The notes under the pieces were generated by a model that had not been told where the DNA came from, searched no databases, and saw only the letters and a program-made list of their open reading frames with translations. From Mastigamoeba balamuthi (Eukaryota > Evosea > Mastigamoebida > Mastigamoebidae), in assembly GCA_902651635.1 (NCBI GenBank), contig CACRSC010000002.1, positions 523,655-587,654 on the forward strand: a stretch of 64,000 nt of DNA, read 5' to 3'. This document shows positions 21,520-31,547 of the stretch, piece after piece. Position 1 is the first letter of the stretch. Each line of letters starts with the position of its first letter. A program made the position numbers and the translations under genes.

Positions 21520-22513
21520 ATGGTGCCCTGGGACCCTCCCCCCCCCCCCTTGTCTCCGCTCACGAGCGTGTGCGAAAGCGTAGGCGTCGAGGTCGATCTT
21601 TGTGTTGGTGAGGGGCGAGCCCATCGAGGTGGTCGTGCAGCCCAACATCAGCGGCAGCCGCCTGAAGCAGGCCGTGGCCGAGGTCCTGTCGAGGCTCTCG
21701 ATGCTTCCCGACAGCAGCCGCTCGACGTGGGGCCTCGTCGTGGCCCCGTTCACGGGCCTCGCCGAGTACGTCGTCAAGACGCCCATCCCGCCCGACAAGC
21801 CCAATGTCACCCGCCGCCTCGTCGACCCGCGCGCCAAGCTCGACGACACGTTCTTCATCCAGGCCGCCAAGGCCACCGTCACCCTCGAGATGTTCGGGTC
21901 GTGGCCCTTCACTCCAGAGCAGTCCGCTTCGGGCTCCGCGGCGTCGGGTGCGCCAGCGGCCTCGGCCTCCGCGGCAGCTGCGCCGGCACCGGGGGGAGCT
22001 GGGACGGGGCAGTACTCGAAGCTCGCGACGGCCAAGAACATCAGGGAGTTCGAGACCAAGAAGGCGGAGAACCTCCAGAGGATCGCCAAGGCCGCAGGGA
22101 TCGAGGGCGCAGCGCTGGTCTTTGAGATCGTCGATCCCGAGGGTGTTCACACGGCCCTCGCGCAGAGGGGGTATGAGAACAGGACCGGCGAGGCCCTGTT
22201 CGACTGGTACCTCGGAGCACTCGCCACAAAGTTCGTCGCCGCTCTCCCCTGTTTTCGCCTGCTGCTGGTTGCTCATGCGGTTGTGTGTTGCAGCCTGGAG
22301 AAGACCTGCGCAGACCAGATGACCAGGGACACCGTCAAGGCGGCCCTGACGCAGAGGAAGGTGCTGTTCCGCCTCAACCCCAAGTGCAAGTCCGAGGCTG
22401 GCAAGGGAAGCTGGGAGTTCTTCGAGAACGGTGCTCTCGTGATTGAGGTCAAGCCCACGGATCTGTGCTCCAACATCACCACGTGTGGCGCCTCTCTCGA
22501 GTCTGTTCTCTGA
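21520..22513 (+). CDS. Unknown protein with ubiquitin-fold-like N-terminus
   Basis: I do not recognise this gene. Three exons (21520-21522, 21584-22230, 22294-22513) give 289 residues. Exon 1 is only the ATG, followed at once by GTGCCC. This is inferred because the long frame has a stop just before 21584 with an AG there, and eL18 in this window has the same structure. Residues 5-40 (SIFVLVRGEPIEVVVQP, then an amphipathic helix) look like a beta-grasp start. An Ala/Ser/Pro linker follows. The C-terminal 130 residues are mixed helix and strand (NIREFETKKAENLQRIAKAA, WEFFENGALVIEVKPTDL). The last intron is 63 nt, stop-free and a multiple of three, so reading through it would keep the frame. Confidence 0.6.
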
Positions 22514-22608
22514 GTCCGCAGGGTTCTTTGTGAGACACATGGTGGTCTTATGATGCGGCAACGCACTGTGGCTGAAAGAGCAACAAAGGAGCTTCTTGTA
22601 TGTCATTG

Positions 22609-25600
22609 TTATCGTTTGGTTTTTGGTGTGGGGCACGGCGATTTGGTGGAGGCGTTTTCAGGCGTCAAGCTCCGTTGGACTATTCTCTCCATTGACGGCG
22701 AGTGAGATGGAGACGATGTTCCGGTCACGACGCATCGCTGCTTCCAGAATGCGAGGTTCTGTTCCAAGTTGGACAGAGGCTCCTTCAGTGCATTGGCCCC
22801 GATTGCCTTGGCAAACGCCGAGCACATGGGCTGCACGATGATCTCGATAAAATTCTTAGTATAATGTCAGTGGCAGTTTTGTACCGACGTGCGGGGCGGG
22901 GGTTGGTACCTTCTGAATAAGGGGTGTGTTTGCGGTCTGTCTGTTCATGAACTGGCTCACGGGGAGTCCCAGTGCGGCCTCCTTGTCGCCCTGGAGGAAG
23001 AACTCCTCCATGATTCTACTTGTCCACTGGACCATCATTCCCCTAGGCCTGCGTTTGCTCAGCCAATACGCTGGGATGTGGCGTGTGGATACCGTAATGT
23101 GTTGCTGACACAGCAGAACTTAAGGGCGATCATGAGGACAAGCAGCTTGTCGTCTCCCCTTCGTGGGTTGAAGTCTGACGACTGAACACGCGAGTTCAAC
23201 CTGCCAACTATGTCGAAGTGCTGGCCCATGTCTGTTGCGAGTATCTGTGAAGACGAATACTGTTAGCACGCAGATTGTCTGTTTCCCGTACCATCTCGAC
23301 GACTGCGTTCTGGATGTAGGCTATTTCCTCTGGCATAAACTGCCCCAGAACACCAAGCTCCTGCAGCGCTCGTATTGCTGCATATTTGTGTGTAAGGATC
23401 TTCCGCGGAGAATAGTAGTGGGCCCACTGAAGGACGCGTGGTGGTTCTCCAGGACAGATTTGTTGTTGTACAGCACGGCAAATTCGCTCTGTGTCTGGAC
23501 GTGGAACGAGTTGCTCTGGCCCGTGTGCCCTATCATGCGAATTAAATGAGATCCCAGAAAGGCGTGTTTGTTACCTGTGTCGTGGCATGCAGCAGCTATG
23601 ATCGCAGCGACCGTCTGGGTGGCACCGTTAGCTACATCAATTCGAGATTCGCGGGGCAGAAGGAGCACCTCCACAGGTTTCATGTCCAGGAACTCAATCA
23701 GCGAGTTCTTGAGTAGCCAGTGCATACAGAGAACGCAGTCCGCTGCGTGGAGGGCTCCGTGGAAATCGCAATCGCTGTAGTGCGCCTCGACGACCTCGAG
23801 GAACCGTCTGCGTGCGCTGTCAATGGCCGCTGAAGTAGAGAGCATTGCCGTACCGCAGCGATTGCTGGTTGAAGGGACACAGCTGTAGCAGAGCGCCCTC
23901 CTGTAGGACCTCAAACGTGATGATCGAGAGCTTTAGGAGCGGGTCCTCCGACGACTGGCTCTCAGCATCCAGCAGAATCTCGAAGTCGAATATCTGCCCA
24001 TGTGTCGCGGGCTGTGAGCTCTCGGGGGATGGCTGGTGGGGCTCCTCCTTACGGGAAACGACCAGCTGTTGAGATTCTCCTCCAGGAACTTTCTCAGGGC
24101 CTCCGACTTGGCTCCCCAGCGGGCAGAGGACCCGTCATAATGTCCTGCTTGCAGGCTCGCCCTCGACTCGCACAGCGGTGCTTCCCTGGGGATGGGGATT
24201 GCATCTCAGTTGTGTGCCTGTGTGATACCCTGACGAACGCGAAGCGCGGGGCCTGGGAGACAGAGAGCTCGCAGTGCATCCACTCGGATATCTGGTTGTC
24301 CGCGCAGTTGGGGTCCCTGGTGAAGTCGGGCACGTGCAAGCGGTGCCCGTGGTGCACCAGTGTGTCGATGGCCTCGTTGATAGCCGCCACCGTCGCCGAG
24401 TCGTCGTGCAGCGCCAGCACAGCCCGCAGCGACATCACTACGTTCTCGAGCCGCGACTCTACCCGCCCCTCCACAGCTCCCTCGGAGGCCTTCTTCCCGA
24501 GGCTCGCGCGCACGAGGCGGCTGTAGGCGGCGAGCGCTCCGACGATGGCCGCCAGGAAGAAGACGAGCAGTCCCACGCCGATTAGCAGCGACACGTTGTT
24601 CTTGCGCTCCATATCCGCGATGAAGTCGGAGAGCGGCGAGGAGGCGAAAACGGCCAGCGAGTACCCGAACGGGTCCGACAGTGTGGCGCTCGCCGAGATG
24701 GTCGTGCCGTCCCTGCACTGGAACGACCTGAGTACGGGCTCGGCGGTGAGCTCCGAGAGGTTCCACGCCCTCGCGACGCAGGATATAGTGGGGTCCGGGT
24801 CGTCGACGGCGTCTATCATCGTGATGTTGCTCTTCTGGCTCGACGCTGCCAGCAGCGTGCCGTCGATGAAAGTCAAGAACACGCGACTGCTGTGCGACAG
24901 CTCGATCGACGTCAGGAGGCTCTCGACCCTCTCAATATCGAACCTGACGTGCGGGGCCAAACGTCAGCAACTTACGCCGTTGTAAGCACAGGGGCGTGGC
25001 CTGAGCTCAACTGCGCGCAGAAGGCCAGATCGAGGGTCCCGTTGCGCCACGAAGGCACGACGAACGCTATCTTGAGCCTGCCGTCGGTTATGTCTGACGT
25101 GGGGAGCCACCGTGAGAACTGAGTGGCAGATGCTGGCCTCTCATACCTATGTACACCGACGACCATGTGGTTGAGTTTATCAGGTAGGCGTACAGCCAGC
25201 AAGGGGAAGCCAGCACTGCCCTCGAGTCCACATTGGTGATGACCTCTGCAGCTCACCGGTCAGTTTGAATGTGCAAGTGCCGGGAGGCGGCGTGCTTCTG
25301 GGAGAATCAGGGAACCCGACTGGGTCCCCCAGGCTGTTCATGTCCCACACACTAAGCGATCCGTTGGGTAGGGTCGCCATCATCTCGTACGACCTCTTCG
25401 AGTACACAACGCCGCACACGGTGCCGTTTCTGGTCACGTAGCTGAGAGACGAGAGCACGTCGTAGGGCTGCAGTGCCATCTGCGCGCGGAAGAGCGCCGC
25501 CCATGCGGCCATGTCGTTGGGGCTTGTCCCCAGCGTCTGCACAGACAGGGCGCCCTGCACGGCCATAAGGGCCGGCACGCGGTGGTACGAGCTCACGATC

Positions 25601-28548
25601 GACGCCACGAATGCGAACACCTGCTCGACATACTCGCGCGCCGTATCGGCGATGGCGTCGCTGGCAGTCCTGCGCGTCTGGAAGAAGATGGTGACCGAGA
25701 GCACGATCGTCGATAGCGAGATGAACAGGATCACGACGACCTCTGCGCGCTTTATCCGCGTCATCTTGCTCTTGGGCACGACCTTGCGATGCCATGTGGA
25801 GTCCAGGTTGTCCTCGCTCCGCACTACCGCTGCGTGTTTGGCAGGTCAGTACATCGCCCGCTCTGAAAGTGCCGGTGATTACCGTTGTGACGGCGCCGCC
25901 TGCAAAGCACCGTGAGTGCGATGACGGCAATGGCGGCTGCGACGACCACTGGAATAACGACGCTGAGCGACACAATGAGGGCAACGTTTGCCCGCGCCCC
26001 TGCATTTGCAACGGAGTTCCCCGGACGCGGCATCGCGCCGCATGTGGTGTTGTACGTAGTCGTGAAGGCGCCGAGGTTCTCGTACGACGAGGTGGTGGAG
26101 TTGACCCTCGTGAGAAAGACCTGCTGCAGCGCCTCGTTGCACGAGCTCTGTCCCACACCGAGCTCCACCTGGTTGTCGAGCGTCGTGCCTGCACTGTCCC
26201 TCAGGAGCCCCAGGATTGAGGTGTGCGACACGGGCTGCCCTCGGGAGGCTGCTCTCGCGATTGCTGCGACGAGCATGCGGCCGCCGAGGTAGCCCTCATA
26301 CACAGCACGCCACGGGGTATCGACGCCGCCCGAGCGCGGGTAGTGCCTCGCGTATGACTGTGGCATCTCGGAACTCGATGCTCTGATGGAGCAGTGAGAC
26401 CGCGGCGATGAAATTGCGAGGGACGAACGGGTTGGGGACCACTTGCGAGACGAAGATCCGCGAGTGTGTGAGCGCTGTTGCGGCTGGCTCGCCTGTCAGG
26501 CCTGAGGCCACCGACAGCGCATAGTAGGTGATGTTCGGCGCCAGGGCATCGAGCGTCTTGATCACCTGGGCGCAATGCTCAGCGGTCTGTCGTGTTGAGT
26601 AGTCTCACCATGGAGACCTCCTTGGCCAGAAGCCCCATAGCGATGATGTCTGGCCTCGCCCGGAGTGCAGTCCCAATGAACGCGTGAAGGCTCGAGTACG
26701 AGCCAGGCGGGAACTTGAGGCTTTTGGCCAGTCTGCGCCGTGTGAGCAAACTCAGAGGGGGAATGGCTGACTACCTGAAGCCGCGCCGGTAAAGTGCGAA
26801 GTTGAGTCCACGCTCAACATCATCGCCGAAGCTGTTGTCCCATCTGAGCAGTGCAATTCGCTTGTCCCTTCCGAGCTGACCGGTATCAGGTGACGAGATG
26901 TGACGGTGTCTTGGCGGCTGTCGCACAGTCTGCTCGATGTGGCGCACCCAAAGCGTCATCTCGTCGAAGTACCGCAACCGCATGTTGATCACACGGCTAG
27001 CCTGTGAGCCCTGAGTGTTGGTTAGCGCCATCGTTGATGCAAAGAGGTGGGCGATCCTCTTACTCCGGGACCGACGTCGCTGGCGCCGCTGTAGGGAAAG
27101 AGAACGGGCCTGTCCTTCTGCGCTTGCAGGACGGCCAGCGTCGAGGGCGTGCCGCCCGTGGTGATAAATGACAGCAAGTCGGGAACCATCCGCAAGACCC
27201 ACTTAGCGTTGGCAGCCGCGCGTGTACTGTTGTATCCGTCGTCCATGACAATACAGGAGAGGGCAGCGGACGCTGAAGCACCTCCAGCACCCGAGGCAGC
27301 GCTGTTGTCATTGTAGTCCTCGAAGGCGGAGAGCAGCCCCTGGACGCAGTTGCGTGCGATGTCTCCGATGGGGTCAGCGGTGAAGCTTATAGACGATGCC
27401 ACCACCACCGCTTGTGGCTCGCTCTGTGTGCCCTCGCACAGGGTCGTGTTGTATGAAGGACGTGCCAGCCCCGAGAGAGCGCCCGTGAGGGCGTCTATTT
27501 GAAGAAAGTACACGGCTCCCAAAGCGTAGTGGCACGAAGACACCGAGCCAAGGTCCACACCGTCGACGAGGGGCCCACTAGAAGCGGCCCAGTCGCTGAG
27601 CGACGTGCTGTTCGGCAGGGAAGCAGCAGCCAGCATGGCGACGCGAGCAGCCAGCCAGCCCTCCGCAGCTGCCAGCGGGTACGACTGAGCTGCTGCAGTC
27701 CAAGTGCTGTTGCTGCCGGTGTCGAGAGCGGCCAGAGAGGCGGCGAGGTCTGCAGCGAAGGGAACAGGGAGCGGAAGGCCAGACACCGCGTAGATGCGTG
27801 GGGCGCCAGTGACGCCCGCAAACGCTGACGCGAGAGACCCGGAGGCGAGCTCAGCGCCCACTGCACCTCCGTCGGCCAGCACGAACGAAGACGACGGGAA
27901 TACCGCGTGCACAGAGCGCACGACGCACGCCGTGGCCGCCGGATCTGCGTAACCGCTCAGCACGACGACGTGTGGAGCCGACTCCGGCACATCGGGCCCG
28001 CACGCCGCGGCGAACGCGGAGGACAGCGCAGCGCCAGCGCCAGCACAGTCGGCAGCAGCGACAGCCGCAGACCCAGCAAGCGGCATCCCCAGAGAGACGG
28101 CCAGCTGGCGGCGCAGTGGGACGGCAGACGACGGCGACGGGGAGACCAGCGCCACGAGGAAGGCGAATCGCTTGCCGTAGGCGGAGCCGTGCGACAGGGC
28201 CACAGAGACGGCGGCAGCGGCAGCATCCGACGGCGACAGCGACGCCACGTCGAGCGACGACGCCGAGGTGGACACGGTTCCCAATGGAGAGACCACGAGG
28301 TCCGCAGAGGTCGTGCCACCGCCAGAGAGCAGGGCAGTGCACGGGGTCGGTGCCACGGATGGACAGCCAGTGGGAGAGAGGGAAACCGAGAGCCCGGGAG
28401 GACCTCCGCCAGCGACACAGAGGGCCGCCAGAGCGCCCGCAGCGTGTGAGACGAACCACGGAGCGCCGTCCGCGCCGCACGATACCGAGACTACGCGCGA
28501 GTGGACGCGCGCAACTGCGGAGAGGCAGAGCAACGCGTGCAGCCACAT
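22609..28548 (-). CDS. Receptor cyclic-nucleotide phosphodiesterase: PBP1-like ectodomain, dCache, PDE catalytic domain
   Basis: Sixteen exons (28548-27064, 27010-26775, 26732-26609, 26565-26401, 26357-25883, 25829-25257, 25215-25147, 25093-24976, 24943-24239, 24185-24053, 23993-23854, 23807-23575, 23529-23292, 23244-23093, 23048-22910, 22854-22609) encode about 1,743 residues. Order: signal peptide MWLHALLCLSAVARV; a Ser/Ala-rich PBP-like lobe pair to about 360; a second PBP type-1 domain to about 770 (VLFPYSGASD, VSQVVPNPF); TM near 795-820; short basic loop; TM near 857-880; dCache with TWSSVYI; TM near 1200-1222; class I PDE. PDE landmarks are FHGALHAAD, CHDTGHTG, LYNNKSVLENHHAS, MILATDMGQH and IMEEFFLQGDKE. 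The usual CADLSNP becomes CCVSNT, so the fourth metal-binding Asp is missing. One base appears lost near 23433. Introns are 32-59 nt. Confidence 0.82.
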
Positions 28549-28772
28549 CGCGCGACTATTTATGGCAAAGATATTTGTACAGAGGAATCCGGGATTCCAG
28601 AGGGATCGGGAACAAGACATAAATGGGGACCATAGAAGGGGACCGGCGTGTTTATCCTTTTGCTTGTATTCCGCTGAGGCGTGGTCTGTGTGGAATGCAG
28701 GCACAAAGGCCGAGTAGGGGTGGGTGCCGACCTGGTTTGGGCTACGCAGCGACAGCGGCAGCACAGGCCAAG

Positions 28773-29574
28773 TTACACGCGGAAACCGCAGCCAGAGCGA
28801 CGGCCACGGGCCTGCTCGTGCTTCTTGCCCATCGCGGTCTTGACAGGGACGCGAGGCCTGCGCGCAACGGGGGGCAGTGCGTTAGATATCGGGAAATGAA
28901 TCAGCACGGAGAAGATAGGGGAATCTCACTTGGTGTGCGAGCCAGGGGTGCCAGCGGGGCGGCCGAAGTGGCTGCACGACTCGCGGGCGTTGCGCGCGCC
29001 GCGGACGAGCAGGGTGCGGGCGCCAGTGGGCCTGCGCATGGCGAGCTGGTCGAAGGTCAGGCACTCGCCGCCGGCCTTGAGGATGCGCGCGGCCGCGGTC
29101 GCGGTGAAGCGCAGGGCGACGACGCTCATCTTGGGGAGGTCGAGCATGCGCGAGTCGTCGACGACGGTGCCGACGGCGACGATGATCTGGTCGCCCTTGG
29201 CGCCGAGCAGGGCCAGGCGCGAGGTCGAGACGACCGGCTTGTTGACGCGGCTCTTGACGAGGCGCTTCAGGATCTCCCTGTTGAACGCCGAAGTGGTGCG
29301 GCGCGCGAGGAAGCGGTAGAGCTGGACCAGCAGGCGCAGGTAAGGGTCCCTGCTCGCGGGGTTCCTCCTCGCGCTCTGCCTCTTGCGGTAGCAGTGGAGC
29401 TTGTCGATACCCTAAGTCCCCACAGCAGAGGCCATCGGTGAGACCCGCGTCGACAACGGCAGGACGACACAGACACAAAAAGGAGGGAGACACAAAGGAG
29501 AAGGATGGCGACGGGGGGCGCGGAGGAACGCGCGGGAGAGAAGGGCGCGCGGGGTGGCGGGGAGGGCGCACCAT
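28773..29574 (-). CDS. RPL18: Ribosomal protein eL18 (RPL18)
   Basis: Large-subunit ribosomal protein. Three exons: 29574-29572 (the ATG alone), 29411-28930 and 28857-28773, giving 189 residues against 188 in human. The mature start reads MGIDKLH across the 160-base first intron, whose donor GTGCGC abuts the ATG. Family blocks are DPYLRLLVQLYRFLARRT, NRPxxS-type SRVNKPVVSTSRL, LTFDQLAMRRPTG, HFGRPAGTPGSHTK and the terminal EQARGRRSGCGF. It is transcribed divergently from uS2. Confidence 0.95.
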
Positions 29575-29882
29575 GGTCGGTCGAGTGAGCGGATCCCCCC
29601 TTTGAACCGAAGGAAAAAGCACAAGCAGAGCCCACTAGGAAAAAAACCCCGCCGCCCGCGCACCCTCTCACGTCACTGATGGCGTCATTCCCGCCTCCTT
29701 TGCCCGATCGCCGGGGAATCGGCTGGCCCCAATTTCGCGATGGGGGATGTCATAGTTGACATCAATAGTCTGCGCGAATTTTTTCGGGGGGTCCGTGCGC
29801 GGCGCGGGGGCTCCACCCTCTTCCTCTCTTCTGTGTGCGGCTTTTTTTCTTAGGAGGAGGAGACCACCCCGAACACACGAAG
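29575..29882. promoter_or_regulatory. Bidirectional ribosomal-protein promoter (eL18 / uS2)
   Basis: A 308-base head-to-head spacer. It contains AATTT then CGATGGGGG (29738-29746) and, 25 bases on, CAATAGT (29763-29769), followed by a T-run. The same words in the same order occur between the other divergent ribosomal pair (55997-56031). A 14-base near-palindrome, ATGTCATAGTTGACAT, spans 29747-29762. Function is inferred from the shared arrangement. Confidence 0.5.
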
Positions 29883-30725
29883 ATGGCCAACTGCCCCGCG
29901 ATCCTGAACCCGACGGAGGACGACATGCAGAAGATGCTGGCGTGCCAGGTCCACATCGGCACGCGCACGCTCGAGGCGTCGATGCAGCCCTACGTCTGGG
30001 GCCGCCGCGCCGACGGCACGTACATCATCAACCTGCAGAAGACCTGGGAGAAGCTGGTCCTCGCCGCGCGCGTCATCGCCGGCATCGACAACCCCCAGGA
30101 CGTTGTCGTCGTCAGCGCGCGTGTGTTCGGCCAGCGTGCCGTGCTCAAGTTCGCCAAGTACACCAAGGCGCAGGCCGTCGCCGGCCGCTACACGCCCGGC
30201 ACGTTCACCAACCAGATCACCAAGAAGTTCATGGAGCCGCGCCTGCTGATCGCCACGGACCCCAGCACTGACCACCAGGCCATCCACGAGAGCTGCTACT
30301 GCAACCTCCCCGTCGTCGCCCTGGCCCACACCGACAGCTCGCTCCGCTACGTCGACATCGCCATCCCCTGCAACAACAAGGCCCGCACGGCCTGCGGTCT
30401 GATGTACTGGATGCTCACCCGCGAGGTCCTCCGCCTGCGCGGCACCATCCCCCGCGCCCTCAAGTGGGACGTGATGCCCGACCTCTACTTCTACCGCGAC
30501 CCTGATGAGCAGGAGAAGCAGGACGAGCTCGCCGCCGCCGGCTGGGGCCAGCAGGCCGACGCCGCCGTCGCCCCCGCCGCGCCCGCCGACTTCCCGGCCG
30601 ACGCCCCCGCCGCCTCTGCGGACTGGGCCGCCGACTCGGCCGCCCCGGCCCCCGCCGGCAACACGTGGGACTCGGCCATGCCCCAGGCCATGTCCTCGTC
30701 GTGGGAGAACGCTGGCCCCCAGTAA
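29883..30725 (+). CDS. RPSA: Ribosomal protein uS2 (RPSA)
   Basis: Small-subunit ribosomal protein, single exon, 280 residues. Diagnostic blocks are [69 protein letters not shown] and [17 protein letters not shown]. The C-terminal tail is acidic/Ala/Pro/Trp-rich, like other eukaryotic uS2 proteins. It has strong GC3 bias, as expected of a highly expressed gene. Stop TAA at 30723-30725. Confidence 0.97.
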   Translation: MANCPAILNPTEDDMQKMLACQVHIGTRTLEASMQPYVWGRRADGTYIINLQKTWEKLVLAARVIAGIDNPQDVVVVSARVFGQRAVLKFAKYTKAQAVAGRYTPGTFTNQITKKFMEPRLLIATDPSTDHQAIHESCYCNLPVVALAHTDSSLRYVDIAIPCNNKARTACGLMYWMLTREVLRLRGTIPRALKWDVMPDLYFYRDPDEQEKQDELAAAGWGQQADAAVAPAAPADFPADAPAASADWAADSAAPAPAGNTWDSAMPQAMSSSWENAGPQ

Positions 30726-31547
30726 GGCCTCTCCTGTGTCTTGAGTCGCGGCCTGGCGGCGCGAACGGCCGTCCGCTCCTCCGGGCTGCCCCGCGCCTCC
30801 CGTCCCCGGGACCTGCTCGCCTGCGCTCCCCTCGGCGGCGCGTGTGTCTCTGCGCCTGTGACGGTGGTGCACTCGCCCTCCTCTCTCCTTCCCCCGCCAA
30901 CCAAGACCCGCGCGGATCGGGGTTAACGACGTAACCTTCGAAAACTACGCTCCATGTCTTGTACTCTTGGTGTCCTTGTTCTTTGCGTTCTTTTTGATTT
31001 GATCTCGGCGGCCTTCTGTGTTCTCCGGGTCCAAATGTTGTGGGGAAACGCTGAATTACGCCGGTGTGTCATACTACTGTTCTACTCGGACGGATTGAGG
31101 AACTCAAATTTGTGCCAACTTGTCGTCTGGCTGTTACTCCGTCCGTGGTCACGGCTACGCAACAGGCTTCCCATAACTAACTTCGAGCGTCTGATGAACG
31201 AAGCACTCGCTGCTATCAGAGCTTAGGCGTCTGAGACCGGACCAACTCGCTCAAAGATCAACGTAATCAATCACCCGGATGGGAGGGGGGCAATACAATG
31301 GTCTGCAAAAACGGACCTCGCGCCAAGCGCACCGTAATAAAGGTCAATGGAAGAGATCGGCCCGGCTCAACGTCAAATGACGGTTTTTTTCGGATTACAC
31401 CGCCGGACGATTTAACCCGGCATCCATAATTGCCCCCCATCCAAGAGCTCACACGCTCATAAAGCCATTCATCCCCCCATCATCACACCCACCTCCTTAC
31501 CAACAACCACACACACGCACTTCACCGCACACTGCTCTGGGGGAAAA
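30726..31547. other. Spacer without a recognisable gene
   Basis: 822 bases. The first 200 are GC-rich and probably 3' untranslated sequence of uS2. The rest is balanced in composition with a T-rich patch at about 30985-31015 and C/A-rich DNA (31455-31530) just before the next start. Nothing else is seen. Confidence 0.45.
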
